Source of the DNA: Acetobacter indonesiensis
GTDB taxonomy: Bacteria > Pseudomonadota > Alphaproteobacteria > Acetobacterales > Acetobacteraceae
Assembly (NCBI RefSeq): GCF_000963945.1
Contig: NZ_BAMW01000007.1
Span: 124,001 to 188,000, forward strand
Direction of reading: 5' to 3'
Length of the DNA: 64,000 nucleotides
Numbering within the stretch: position 1 is the stretch's first letter; every line of letters begins with the position of its first letter. Below the pieces are notes generated by a model. It made no database searches. It saw nothing but the letters and a program-made list of their open reading frames with translations, and was not told the DNA's origin. The position numbers and the translations under genes were made by a program. This document shows positions 10,058 through 18,502 of the stretch, in pieces.

Positions 10058-10570
10058 TTACTTGCTGTCGTCCGGTGTGGACGGATGCTGCACTTCATGC
10101 AGCTGTTCCATCAGATCATGAATCTTGGCCTGACGGGCCTTGATCTGGGAAAGCTGTTCAGGTGTCAGCACATCATGAATCCGTTCTGCCACATCAAGAT
10201 GGCGGGCTTCCTGCTGGGCACGCAGGGATGCCTGCTGCTGGAGCAGGGTATTGATCTGCTCACGATTGATGGGCCCGGGGTCTGTCAGCTGATCCTGAAT
10301 CTGCTGGTGGATTTTACCCATATCGTTACGGATATCATCCGTCTGATCCTGATCATGCGCATCGCTCAGGATGGTCTCAATTTTTTTGCGCTGCTGCTTG
10401 GTCAGGGAAATACCTTCAAGCATGCTTAGGCCACCAGCACCCCACATGGGAGCACCATGAGAACCACCACCCAGCGAAGAAGGTGTGCCCGAGTGCGCAA
10501 AAACAGGCACAGCCGCACAGGAAAGCCCTGCAACAGCCAGTGCCGCCAGAACCTTATTTTTATATGCCAT
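10058..10570 (-). CDS. Spy/CpxP-like periplasmic LTxxQ protein
   Basis: A 170-residue exported protein. The signal peptide (MAYKNKVLAALAVAGLSCAA, cleavage near VFA-HS) is followed by a Gly/Ser/His-rich stretch and a long alpha-helical region. Two LTxxQ-type motifs are visible, LTKQQRKKIETIL and LTPEQLSQIKARQ, the signature of the Spy/CpxP family. Known members are periplasmic chaperones or metal/envelope-stress sensors (Spy, CpxP, ZraP). The His residues might bind metal; that is inference. AGGAGAGG precedes the ATG. No CpxAR-like pair is nearby. Confidence 0.78.
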   Translation of the reverse strand: MAYKNKVLAALAVAGLSCAAVPVFAHSGTPSSLGGGSHGAPMWGAGGLSMLEGISLTKQQRKKIETILSDAHDQDQTDDIRNDMGKIHQQIQDQLTDPGPINREQINTLLQQQASLRAQQEARHLDVAERIHDVLTPEQLSQIKARQAKIHDLMEQLHEVQHPSTPDDSK

Positions 10571-10678
10571 TGGCCTAAACCTCTCCTGAAAATCTGCTTT
10601 CAGCCTGCCACGAACAGTCTTTCAACCCAACCCGGCAAACCCGCATGCTGACACGCGTCTACTCTAGCAGGTTTCAGG

Positions 10679-10849
10679 TTAGCTCATGGAATAAAGAATG
10701 ACAGCAACAGGAATGATGCCAAGCAGAAACCACGAACCCATGGCACAGGTTGCAAAAATATGTGCGGCGCGTGCCTGAACCCTGCCCCGCGCCCGTATGA
10801 CAGGCAGCGAATGATCAGAATTGTCTGCGCTATATCTCTCAGATCGCAT
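10679..10849 (-). CDS. Small single-span membrane protein, unknown function
   Basis: A 56-residue protein with an arginine-rich N-terminal half and one C-terminal transmembrane helix (AMGSWFLLGIIPVAVILYSM). The ATG at 10849 has a GGGGA ribosome site at good distance; an in-frame ATG at 10873 is the alternative. Positive charge before the helix predicts the N-terminus inside. A perfect palindrome lies about 40 bp upstream. I recognise no family. It could be an orphan small protein; coding status rests on the ribosome site and the clean membrane helix. Confidence 0.5.
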   Translation of the reverse strand: MRSERYSADNSDHSLPVIRARGRVQARAAHIFATCAMGSWFLLGIIPVAVILYSMS

Positions 10850-10887
10850 CACGTTTTCCCCGTTCGGTAACATGATAATTCAACCAA

Positions 10888-10900
10888 CGAACATTGTTCG
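10888..10900. promoter_or_regulatory. Perfect 13-bp palindrome upstream of the small membrane gene
   Basis: CGAACA-T-TGTTCG is a perfect inverted repeat 39 bp upstream of the 56-residue membrane protein start. It resembles the CGAAC/GTTCG arms of Gram-positive LexA boxes, but the spacer is three bases instead of four. Alphaproteobacterial LexA uses direct GTTC repeats, so LexA is not assigned. Confidence 0.4.
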
Positions 10901-10997
10901 CCCTGCGTCTGGAAAACTGTCTAAAAATACACCGAGGCAAATTCATGGCAGCGATGACACATTCGCATCATGCAGGCGCTACCATGAGATAAAGTGG

Positions 10998-11750
10998 TTA
11001 TCCTTGCTTCAGCAATATCAGGAAGCGCCCGGCATCCGCAACGTCACGCCCCATACGCGCAATCCGATCGGTAATTTCCGTATCTTCACCCCAGCGCTGC
11101 ATCTGCGCCTGTTCATCAAGCGTGGCGCAGCCTGTCAGATCTTCTGGTGAGGCCTGTTGGTGCAGAAGCGCCAACCCAAGAACCAAACTACCTAATGCAG
11201 GTACGGCAACACCCAGAACCGCCAGTTCCGCATCGGATGCGCTTTCGAGCGTCTTTCGCAGCGCAGCGATCGCAGCGCCGCTCTGCTTGATCGGCATGAC
11301 GCCGCCAGAAACAGCAAGCTTCGCGCCAAAGGTTTTTTCGCACCAAGCTAACCATGGATCCCAGCGTTCTTTTTGCTGACTTGAAAGATCAGACCAGTTT
11401 TCTGCGCGGTAGCACAGCAGATCACTGCCTGCGTAAGCCAGCAGACTTTCAATAACGCCTTCTCGCTGGTTTGGAATCCGCTCCAGCATGGAACCAGCGA
11501 TTCTGGTCAGCGGCAGGTCTTCTGGCCTGAACAGACCGCCCGCTTCCTTACCTGCCGCTTGCCATTCCTCTGCCAGAGCCTGCGCCAGCGCGTTGCTTTC
11601 AACAGCCAGTGTTGTGCGTTCGGGCAATTTGACGGGACGGCCATCCAGTTCAACGGCGTATCCTGTTCCGGCTGGCACGATTGTTGCCTGCTTCCAGAAT
11701 CGTTTCCGCCCGGCTGGGGCTGCAACGGGTGGCTTGATGTCATTGGTCAT
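10998..11750 (-). CDS. ATP12 family F1-ATPase assembly chaperone
   Basis: ATP12 proteins hold the alpha subunit of F1 before assembly of the alpha3beta3 ring; they occur in mitochondria and alphaproteobacteria. The family pattern is clear: RFWKQATIVPAGTGYAVELDGRPVKLP near the start (split over residues 17-43), LAQALAEEWQA, then LLCYRAENWSDLSSQQKERWDPWLAW and the C-terminal helices. Length (250 aa) is typical. Its start overlaps the stop of the AsmA gene by four bases (ATGA). No ATP synthase genes are in the window. Confidence 0.92.
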   Translation of the reverse strand: MTNDIKPPVAAPAGRKRFWKQATIVPAGTGYAVELDGRPVKLPERTTLAVESNALAQALAEEWQAAGKEAGGLFRPEDLPLTRIAGSMLERIPNQREGVIESLLAYAGSDLLCYRAENWSDLSSQQKERWDPWLAWCEKTFGAKLAVSGGVMPIKQSGAAIAALRKTLESASDAELAVLGVAVPALGSLVLGLALLHQQASPEDLTGCATLDEQAQMQRWGEDTEITDRIARMGRDVADAGRFLILLKQG

Positions 11751-13909
11751 TTAAACAGCCCCAAGCCACGCAGCACGTTCATCACTTTTCCTTCCTTACC
11801 CGCCTTGGGGGGAGAGGCCGCAGGTCCGGTTCCCCCTTCCCGTGCAGAGGACAGCAAGGCAGGGCAATTATCATCGCCGCCATCGTTCCCGCCGATATTA
11901 ATGCCATAGCGACCGCCGTAAGTGGGCTCCATCTGCGGCACGGGGGCTGCGAAGGTTCCTGTCACCCGCACGTCAGACCCGGCTGACGCTCCGCCCAGCG
12001 CAACGCGCGGCGACAGGTGCAGATCAAGCGCCTGATTTTCAAGCCCGACAGTGCCATGCCCATGCAGGGACAGAAAATCGCTTTCCAGCCCCAGCAGATC
12101 AATGGTGGCCCTCCCATCACTCAACTGCATATGTGTGCCAAAGCACCGCACCGGCATTCTGCCTTTGACGGGAATATTCTGCCCCACCATTGCCCGCAGG
12201 GCGGGGCCGCCCAGTGCGCCATCAACCACCGATGCACCAATATGGCCATTCAGGCTTTTACGCCGGGTTGCTTCATCATCCCCCTGCATGGAGACAGCCC
12301 CGACAAGCGTCAACGCCCCCTGCATAAGGGATGGAACGCCCGCCCATTCCTGCACAAACTCAACCGGCAGAATGACAGGATGTGCCGCAACATCCATTTG
12401 GGGCGCCGCGCCCGATGCGTCATACGCAAAACGGCCAGACTGCTGAACTCCAGAACCCTGCGCCGTAATCGGGTCAGCAACCAGTTTGCTGTTCTGCACA
12501 ACAATATGGCTTGAAACCTGCGTCCATGTCAGGCCACGCCATGTCACATGCGGGCTTTGAGCATCTACGGCCCCCGTAACACCACGAATAACATGAGGAG
12601 CATCGTGTTCATGCACCAGCGCCTTTGTATCAGGCGTTTCAACATGACCATCGATTTTCAGGTCATCAATCGTGGGGCGGTTATCGCCTAAAGCCAGATG
12701 TTCAAGAACACCATGCACATCAAGCGCGGAGTGGCCGCCCCCCAGTGTCCCTGCAACACGTAGGCTGGACGCGCCATCCATAATCATCAGGTCTGCGGGC
12801 ATATCAGTCTGCTCTGGCGCCAGCGCCAATGCCGTGACCTGCGCCAGCGTGCCAACAGTGCCGCGCAGCCCAAGCGCCTGTGCTCCAAGCTTGCCATCCA
12901 GCACGACGGATAATCTGTCCTCCGGTCGTGTGGCATCCAGTGTCAGGCGGCTGATGCTCGCCGCAGGGATAATTCGGCTGGCATCAATTTGCGCGGTGCG
13001 GACATGAAGCCCCTGCACAACCGGCTGCTCTCCCTGCCCGCCGATAATAGCATCAACAGAAATATTCTGCCCATCCGGAAGGGCCGCATGCGGAAAGAAG
13101 CTTTCAAGCGCCTGAAGCTGCCCAAGCGACCCACCAAAATTCAAGGCATAGCTGCGCTTGCCTTCGGGGTCAGCCACAGACCCATCAAGATGAGCCAACC
13201 CCGCCGGTTTCCCATCCACCGTAAAGGATAATCTGGCCTGCACGGGCAGCGTTTCTGCCATAGTGGGGAATATCTGCCCGGTCTGGCCGGTCAGCACAAA
13301 AGCGCCGTTGCCTTTGGTTGCCTTAACCTCAAACTCTGGCTTGCTGCTATCAAGGTTCTTGATCTCTACCAAATCAAGCGGCACCCAGCCTGACCGATGG
13401 CGCAGCAGATCCTGCCACTGCACATCTGCCTTACTGACCTGAATGCCAGTCATGCCCAGATTCCAGTGCATGGTCCCTGATGACACGCGGCCTGCCGGTG
13501 CATCTGACGGAACATCCGGCTGGGGTGTAAACTGCCAGTCTGCCCGGCCATCAGCCAGACGACGCACCGAAACATGCGGCTGGATAATGCTGACATCGTT
13601 CAGCACAATCCGGTGCTGAAACAGCGGCAACAGCGCCAGACGGGCACGGACCTCGCCCGCGGTCAGCATATCCGGGCCGCCTTCTTCCACACCGGAAAGT
13701 CTGACCCCTCGCGCTTCAATCCACGGGAAAGGCAGAATCCAGACATGCAGCCTATCAATATTTAAATGCCGGCCTGTACGCTGCTCAACGGCCGCAGCCA
13801 ACCGGACGCGCATCCAGTTTGCATCCTGCATGGAGGAGACAACGCTACCGCCCCCCACCAGAACAACGGCGGCACCAGCCAACAGGCCCAGCTTCCATTT
13901 CAGCCGCAT
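11747..13909 (-). CDS. AsmA family envelope protein
   Basis: A 720-residue protein anchored by one N-terminal membrane helix (LGLLAGAAVVLVGGGSVV), followed by the AsmA N-terminal pattern in which a short helix leads to RTGRHLNIDRLHVWILPFPWIEARGVRLS. The rest is repetitive beta-strand, as expected for the long periplasmic beta-groove of AsmA/TamB/YhdP-type proteins that move lipids to the outer membrane. A Gly/Asp-rich tail (GINIGGNDGGDDN) ends the protein. A GGAG site lies eight bases before the ATG. It is translationally coupled to the ATP12 gene downstream. Confidence 0.85.
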   Translation of the reverse strand: MRLKWKLGLLAGAAVVLVGGGSVVSSMQDANWMRVRLAAAVEQRTGRHLNIDRLHVWILPFPWIEARGVRLSGVEEGGPDMLTAGEVRARLALLPLFQHRIVLNDVSIIQPHVSVRRLADGRADWQFTPQPDVPSDAPAGRVSSGTMHWNLGMTGIQVSKADVQWQDLLRHRSGWVPLDLVEIKNLDSSKPEFEVKATKGNGAFVLTGQTGQIFPTMAETLPVQARLSFTVDGKPAGLAHLDGSVADPEGKRSYALNFGGSLGQLQALESFFPHAALPDGQNISVDAIIGGQGEQPVVQGLHVRTAQIDASRIIPAASISRLTLDATRPEDRLSVVLDGKLGAQALGLRGTVGTLAQVTALALAPEQTDMPADLMIMDGASSLRVAGTLGGGHSALDVHGVLEHLALGDNRPTIDDLKIDGHVETPDTKALVHEHDAPHVIRGVTGAVDAQSPHVTWRGLTWTQVSSHIVVQNSKLVADPITAQGSGVQQSGRFAYDASGAAPQMDVAAHPVILPVEFVQEWAGVPSLMQGALTLVGAVSMQGDDEATRRKSLNGHIGASVVDGALGGPALRAMVGQNIPVKGRMPVRCFGTHMQLSDGRATIDLLGLESDFLSLHGHGTVGLENQALDLHLSPRVALGGASAGSDVRVTGTFAAPVPQMEPTYGGRYGINIGGNDGGDDNCPALLSSAREGGTGPAASPPKAGKEGKVMNVLRGLGLFK

Positions 13910-13945
13910 GTCTTTGTCTCCTGCATCAACCGGGTTTGTCTTACC

Positions 13946-14929
13946 TTAGCCGCCACGTCGGACGGGTTTGGGTGTTGTACCCGGCGTAAAGCCCAAAGCC
14001 CGGAATGTCTCACGCATATGCGGCGGCAATTCGGCGGTAAGGGTTAAGCGGCCGCCAGCGGGATGTGGCATATCCAGCTCACGCGCATGCAAATGAAGCT
14101 GATCTATAAATCCATCCACATGGGCAGTTGCACCGCCATATTTCGGGTCACCCAAAATGGGTGTGCCCAGCGATTCACAATGCACACGCAGCTGGTGCGT
14201 GCGCCCTGTCAGCGGTGACAATGCCAGCCATGAAAACTTACGGGCCGCCGAGTCTACCACTTCGTAGGTGGTGCGAGCGTATTGTCCGTCCGGGTCCTTA
14301 CGATCTGCCGCCACCATAATCGCGTTGGCACCGACTCCAAGCCGTGCAAGGGGCTGGTCAATTTCACCTGCCTGCGGGTCCGGGCGCCCCACGACAACTG
14401 CCCAATAGGTTTTTTTGACGTCACGCCCGCGGAATGCCTCTGCCAACTTAGCAGCGACACCCGGCGTACGGGCCAGCAGCAACAGCCCTGACGTGTCGCG
14501 GTCAATACGATGCACCAGACGCGGGCGCGGGTCATCCGGGTTGGCGCGCAGGCCATCCAGCATCATGTCCACATGCTTGGTAATGCCGGGGCCGCCCTGC
14601 ACCGCCAGACCCGCAGGTTTGTTCAGAACAATAACCTGCTTGTCCTGATACAGAACCATGCCTTTGATTTCCCGCACAAGGCGTTCATCAAGCTGGCGGG
14701 GCACATCTGGCGCTGGCTTGGCGGCCTGCGGGATGGGCGGCACACGCACCGACTGGCCGGGTTGCAGCCGCGTCGAAGCCTCAACACGCTTGCCCTCAAC
14801 CCGAATCTGCCCGGTACGGCACAGTTTCTGAAGCGCCCCCTGCGTCAAATGCGGGTAATGGCGACGAAAATAGCGATCAAGACGAATATCCGCCTCGTCT
14901 TCGCTTACGGTCAGAATCACAACACTCAT
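13946..14929 (-). CDS. RluC-type 23S rRNA pseudouridine synthase
   Basis: Converts specific uridines to pseudouridine, most likely in 23S rRNA (RluC 955/2504/2580 type). An N-terminal S4 RNA-binding domain (DIRLDRYFRRHYPHLTQGAL) precedes the catalytic domain with VLNKPAGLAVQGG and the catalytic Asp in HRIDRDTSGLLLLA (usual HRLDxDTSG). The TGRTHQLRVH motif follows. The ATG at 14929 is chosen because MSVVILTVSEDEADIRLDRY is the natural start of an S4 domain; the longer frame overlaps rarA. Length 327 aa. Whether it is RluC or RluD is not decidable by eye. Confidence 0.9.
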   Translation of the reverse strand: MSVVILTVSEDEADIRLDRYFRRHYPHLTQGALQKLCRTGQIRVEGKRVEASTRLQPGQSVRVPPIPQAAKPAPDVPRQLDERLVREIKGMVLYQDKQVIVLNKPAGLAVQGGPGITKHVDMMLDGLRANPDDPRPRLVHRIDRDTSGLLLLARTPGVAAKLAEAFRGRDVKKTYWAVVVGRPDPQAGEIDQPLARLGVGANAIMVAADRKDPDGQYARTTYEVVDSAARKFSWLALSPLTGRTHQLRVHCESLGTPILGDPKYGGATAHVDGFIDQLHLHARELDMPHPAGGRLTLTAELPPHMRETFRALGFTPGTTPKPVRRGG

Positions 14930-14939
14930 GGCACGATAT

Positions 14940-16310
14940 TCACGACTGACGCCGATCCCGCAAGCGGGACCATGTTTCCAGCCTATGCCGGACCTCCCGC
15001 TCATAGCCTCGGCCTGTTGGGTTATAGAAGGTCTGCCGCTTCATGCCGTCTGGAAAATAGTTCTGACCAGAAAAGCCTTCTTCGGCATCGTGATCATATT
15101 CATAGCCCTTTCCATACCCGATATCCTGCATCAGCCGGGTGGGCGCATTGAGAATATGCGCGGGTGGCATCAGACTGCCTGTGGCCTTCGCTGCGCGGCG
15201 TACCGCACCGTATGCCTTATAGACCGCGTTTGATTTCGGGGCCGTGGCCAGATGCACCACAAGTTGCGCCAGTGCCAATTCCCCCTCCGGCGAGCCAAGA
15301 CGCTCATACGTCTCCCACGCGGCAATGGCTAATGGCAGGGCATGGGGGTCAGCCATCCCCACATCCTCGGCCGCAAAGCGAGTCATGCGACGGGCCAGAT
15401 AACGCGGATCTTCCCCGCCTTCCAGCATACGGGCAAACCAATACAGGGCGGCATCGGGGTCTGACCCACGCAGGGATTTATGCAGCGCGGAAATCAGATT
15501 GTAATGTTCTTCCCGGTCACGGTCATACAGCACGGCCCGTTTGGCCAGAAGGCGCGCCAATGCCTGTGCATCAAGCGGTTTTTCCGCTTTCAGGTTCAGA
15601 AGCTGCTCCACCATATTCAACAGATACCGCCCATCGCCATCGGCCATGGCCCGCAACGTAGCGCGAGCTTCCTCGGTCAAAGGTAGGGGGCGTTCAGTTT
15701 CTTCCTCTGCCCGCGCCAGAAGGGCTTCCATCGCGGCATCATCCAGCCGGTTCAGCACCATTACCTGACAGCGTGACAGCAAAGCAGAGTTCAGCGCGAA
15801 AGACGGATTCTCCGTCGTGGCCCCTACCAGCACAATGGTGCCGTCTTCCACCACCGGCAGAAAACCATCTTGCTGGGCCCGGTTAAAGCGATGAATTTCA
15901 TCCACAAACAGCAGCGTCCCGCCGCCGACCTCCGCCTGCCGGCGGGCATTTTCAAAGGCTTTTTTCAGGTCTGCGACGCCGGAAAAAACGGCAGAAAGCT
16001 GAACAAATTTCAGGCCAGCCGCCTGCGCCAGAAGACGGGCAATCGTGGTTTTACCAACCCCCGGGCCGCCCCATAAAATCAGACTGGCCAGTGACCCGCG
16101 TTCCAGCATACGGGTCAGGCTACCTTCTGGGCCGAGTAGATGCCCCTGCCCCACCACGTCTTCCAGTTTGTTAGGGCGCAACCTGTCTGCAAGCGGTTGA
16201 TTGGGGGCTGGACGAGCAGACCCGGCAGACGTCACATTGTCAAAAGTCGGCGCGGGGGCATCCTGCCCAAAAAGATCTCCCCCCATGGGCGTGGTGCGCC
16301 GTGCCGTCAT
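14940..16310 (-). CDS. rarA: Replication-associated recombination protein A (AAA+ ATPase)
   Basis: RarA/MgsA acts at stalled replication forks and is related to eukaryotic WRNIP1 and to clamp loaders. Seen: RPNKLEDVVGQGHLLG, Walker A GGPGVGKTT, Walker B LLFVDEIHRFNRAQQD, sensor GATTENPSFALN, and the C-terminal tetramer domain with YWFARMLEGGEDPRYLARRM. The start at 16310 has AAGGCAGG upstream; an ATG at 16337 in frame lacks a clear site. Length 456 aa. It precedes the pseudouridine synthase by ten bases. Confidence 0.93.
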   Translation of the reverse strand: MTARRTTPMGGDLFGQDAPAPTFDNVTSAGSARPAPNQPLADRLRPNKLEDVVGQGHLLGPEGSLTRMLERGSLASLILWGGPGVGKTTIARLLAQAAGLKFVQLSAVFSGVADLKKAFENARRQAEVGGGTLLFVDEIHRFNRAQQDGFLPVVEDGTIVLVGATTENPSFALNSALLSRCQVMVLNRLDDAAMEALLARAEEETERPLPLTEEARATLRAMADGDGRYLLNMVEQLLNLKAEKPLDAQALARLLAKRAVLYDRDREEHYNLISALHKSLRGSDPDAALYWFARMLEGGEDPRYLARRMTRFAAEDVGMADPHALPLAIAAWETYERLGSPEGELALAQLVVHLATAPKSNAVYKAYGAVRRAAKATGSLMPPAHILNAPTRLMQDIGYGKGYEYDHDAEEGFSGQNYFPDGMKRQTFYNPTGRGYEREVRHRLETWSRLRDRRQS

Positions 16311-16495
16311 ACCTAAAGCCTGCCTTGCTCTCTTCATTCAGATAGACTGCGGGGAGTTAGTCCTAATACCCCTCACCGCAGGTTCTGTCTCTCTGCGTCC
16401 CTATATCGGCCTGCCAGACTGTTTTTTCCAGCCATACCCCGCAAAGAAGGCCCATCAGCCTACGCCATACCCAAATAGCAGAACGCTGCCGCCGG

Positions 16496-17200
16496 TTATT
16501 CCGGCTGGGCAGGCAAGGCAAACGTGTCGGGGGGGATAGCGATGCCCGTATGCACATCAAACAGGGTCACGCGTGTTTCACGCCCCTGCGCGTCCAGCAC
16601 GCTCCATGACCGAAGGGCCAGTGGTTTGTCATGGAAAACCAGCGTCAGGCTGCCGTCTCCGGGCGAGGACGTCCGCACAAGTGACACCTGAACAAGGCCA
16701 CCTTCGTGAGCAAAACCCGTAACTGTCACATCGTCAGACAGGCTGACATGCTGGCGCAGAAGAAGCCCCAAGGGTGTGCGTTCCATTGGGATAACCGTGG
16801 TCTGATCCAACTGGTTATCACGAAACACCACCTTGCCCTCGTTCGCCACCAGGAGCAGCGGGGTTGGCGGGTCATACGCCAGACGCATCTGGCCGGGGCG
16901 TTTCATCCACACAACGCCCGTTGTGCGTTTTCCATCTGCATCAAGCTGCTGCATCCGCGCCTGAAACGTGCTGGCACTATTGAGTGTCTGCTCAATCTTG
17001 GCCAGCCATGCACGATCAGTATCAGACAGGACAGCCGCTTCAGGCGCTACGGCATCCTGTTGAGGCACAGACATACGGGCCCCAGCCCCCTGCGCCATGA
17101 CGACCGGAGCACATGACAGCGCCAGAACTGGCAGCAGCACAGCAACGCCTGCCATCAATCCACGACGAGACAGAAAAAAATCACGCGAAACCAAAGTCAT
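16496..17200 (-). CDS. lolA: Outer-membrane lipoprotein carrier protein LolA
   Basis: LolA ferries lipoproteins from the LolCDE transporter across the periplasm to the outer membrane. The 234-residue precursor has an N-terminal signal with SRRGLMAGVAVLL that resembles a twin-arginine signal (RR before the hydrophobic stretch) ending near MAQGA. The mature part shows the LolA pattern FQARMQQLDADGKRTTGVVW, then RPGQMRLAYDPP and LLLVANEGKVVFRDNQLDQ. AGGAAGAG lies eight bases before the ATG. Upstream is a 125-bp gap with a stem-loop, then ubiA. Confidence 0.88.
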   Translation of the reverse strand: MTLVSRDFFLSRRGLMAGVAVLLPVLALSCAPVVMAQGAGARMSVPQQDAVAPEAAVLSDTDRAWLAKIEQTLNSASTFQARMQQLDADGKRTTGVVWMKRPGQMRLAYDPPTPLLLVANEGKVVFRDNQLDQTTVIPMERTPLGLLLRQHVSLSDDVTVTGFAHEGGLVQVSLVRTSSPGDGSLTLVFHDKPLALRSWSVLDAQGRETRVTLFDVHTGIAIPPDTFALPAQPE

Positions 17201-17229
17201 GTCTTATGCTCTTCCTATCTGCGCCATGC

Positions 17230-17248
17230 GCTGGCCACTCTGGCCAGC
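17230..17248. promoter_or_regulatory. Perfect 8-bp stem-loop upstream of lolA
   Basis: GCTGGCCA-CTC-TGGCCAGC lies 30 bp upstream of the lolA start, in the gap after ubiA. No T tract follows, so it is more likely a leader hairpin or protein site than a terminator. Confidence 0.4.
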
Positions 17249-17325
17249 AGACACAGGCTCAATGCCTTTTATTATGGCAATGTGGGCCGCAGGATAACAG
17301 GGGCCACACTCAAACAGCCTACCGC

Positions 17326-18249
17326 TTAAACCGCCACAAGCCCGACAAGCAGGGCCAGAGCCACTGCCAAACCGATTTCACGGCTGAACCGGAACTGCCG
17401 CAGGCAGAGTGCCGGGTCGGCCGGGTTCACGCTCCCTGCCTGCAGTGCCAGCAGCGCAATGGGTAAAAGCAATGCTGGCCAGAAGAGCAGACCGACACCT
17501 GCCAATGCCCCAGCAACTGCCAATAAAACGACCATGCCCGCATAGCAGGTTCCGATAAATCCGCGCGCGCGGGAAGCCCACAGGCGAGAGGTCGATTTTA
17601 CGCCAATGCGGGCATCATCCTCCATATCCTGAAAGCCGTAGATTGTATCAAAACCCAACTGCCACAGAATGGTTGCGCCATAGAGCGCGGCCTGCGCCCA
17701 TGACAGATACCCCGCCGCTGCCGCATACCCCATCGGTGCGCCAAACCCGAACGTAAACCCCATGACCAACTGCGGCCACCAGGTAAAACGCTTGGCCAGC
17801 GGGTAAAGCGCCACCAGCAACAGGGACGACACCCCCAGCAGGCACGAAAGCCCGTTCAACTGAACCAGAATACCCAGCCCGATAAGCAGAAGCAGCAACA
17901 GGAACAGGGCCGCATGCCGCATGCTCAGCGCACCAGACGCCAAGGGTCGCCCCGCCGTGCGGGCCACCTGCCGGTCAATATCGCGGTCCCACATGTCATT
18001 GACCACGCACCCGGCTGCGCGCATGACGAGGCTACCGACCCCAAACAGAATAATCAGCCGCACGCGCTCTGCCACAGCGACGTCGTGCGGCAGAAGAATC
18101 CCCCATACACCTGGCAGAAACAGCAGCCATGTGCCAATGGGTCTATCAAGACGCGCCAGCAGCGCATAAGGACGCAATGAGGGTGGCAGGCGAGAAATCC
18201 ACCCGGTGACCTTGATATCAGTATGCGGGGAAGAAGCTGATACAGACAC
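17326..18249 (-). CDS. ubiA: 4-hydroxybenzoate polyprenyltransferase
   Basis: UbiA attaches the polyprenyl tail to 4-hydroxybenzoate in ubiquinone synthesis, in the inner membrane. The two Asp-rich prenyl-diphosphate motifs are seen: NDMWDRDID and DMEDDARIGVKSTS. Eight or nine hydrophobic helices follow the conserved ARLDRPIGTWLLFLPGVWG. Acetic acid bacteria need Q9/Q10 as acceptor for their membrane dehydrogenases. The start is uncertain: I chose GTG at 18249 (AAGGA 12 bases upstream). The longer frame from 18378 adds a Cys/Trp/Pro-rich, unfamiliar N-terminus that runs through a palindrome. Divergent from rsmE. Confidence 0.92.
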   Translation of the reverse strand: MSVSASSPHTDIKVTGWISRLPPSLRPYALLARLDRPIGTWLLFLPGVWGILLPHDVAVAERVRLIILFGVGSLVMRAAGCVVNDMWDRDIDRQVARTAGRPLASGALSMRHAALFLLLLLLIGLGILVQLNGLSCLLGVSSLLLVALYPLAKRFTWWPQLVMGFTFGFGAPMGYAAAAGYLSWAQAALYGATILWQLGFDTIYGFQDMEDDARIGVKSTSRLWASRARGFIGTCYAGMVVLLAVAGALAGVGLLFWPALLLPIALLALQAGSVNPADPALCLRQFRFSREIGLAVALALLVGLVAV

Positions 18250-18360
18250 GAATCTGGCTGATCCTTGGCAAGACAGAAAGCTGGTAGAATACGGCCCGCA
18301 TAAGGGTGGGGGTGGCCATAGCCAACAAAGTGACCTCTGGCAGGCCCATACTCTACGGCA

Positions 18361-18399
18361 CCAGTGTAATAGAAACATTGTCTCTATTACACAAACTGG
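18361..18399. promoter_or_regulatory. Large inverted repeat in the ubiA-rsmE intergenic region
   Basis: GTGTAATAGA (18364-18373) and TCTATTACAC (18383-18392) form a perfect 10-bp inverted repeat around nine bases. Outer CCAGT (18361-18365) and ACTGG (18395-18399) extend the symmetry imperfectly. It lies about 112 bp upstream of ubiA (-) and 104 bp upstream of rsmE (+). No T tract follows either arm. It fits an operator or binding site shared by divergent promoters. Confidence 0.55.
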
Positions 18400-18502
18400 G
18401 TCGCCCGGAAGCTCTTTGCATAACGGTACAGATCAGCCTAAACCGAAAACTCCTTCATCGCGGGGCCTCTGCCCTCCGTTCCCATAACAGAACCGTCCGA
18501 GC

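Noticed and set aside
10888-10900. LexA box
   Set aside because: Half-sites resemble CGAAC/GTTCG but the spacer is one base short of the Gram-positive box, and alphaproteobacterial LexA binds direct GTTC repeats; kept only as an unassigned palindrome.
18250-18378. UbiA N-terminal extension
   Set aside because: Cys/Trp/Pro-rich sequence not seen in UbiA proteins, and it runs through the intergenic palindrome.
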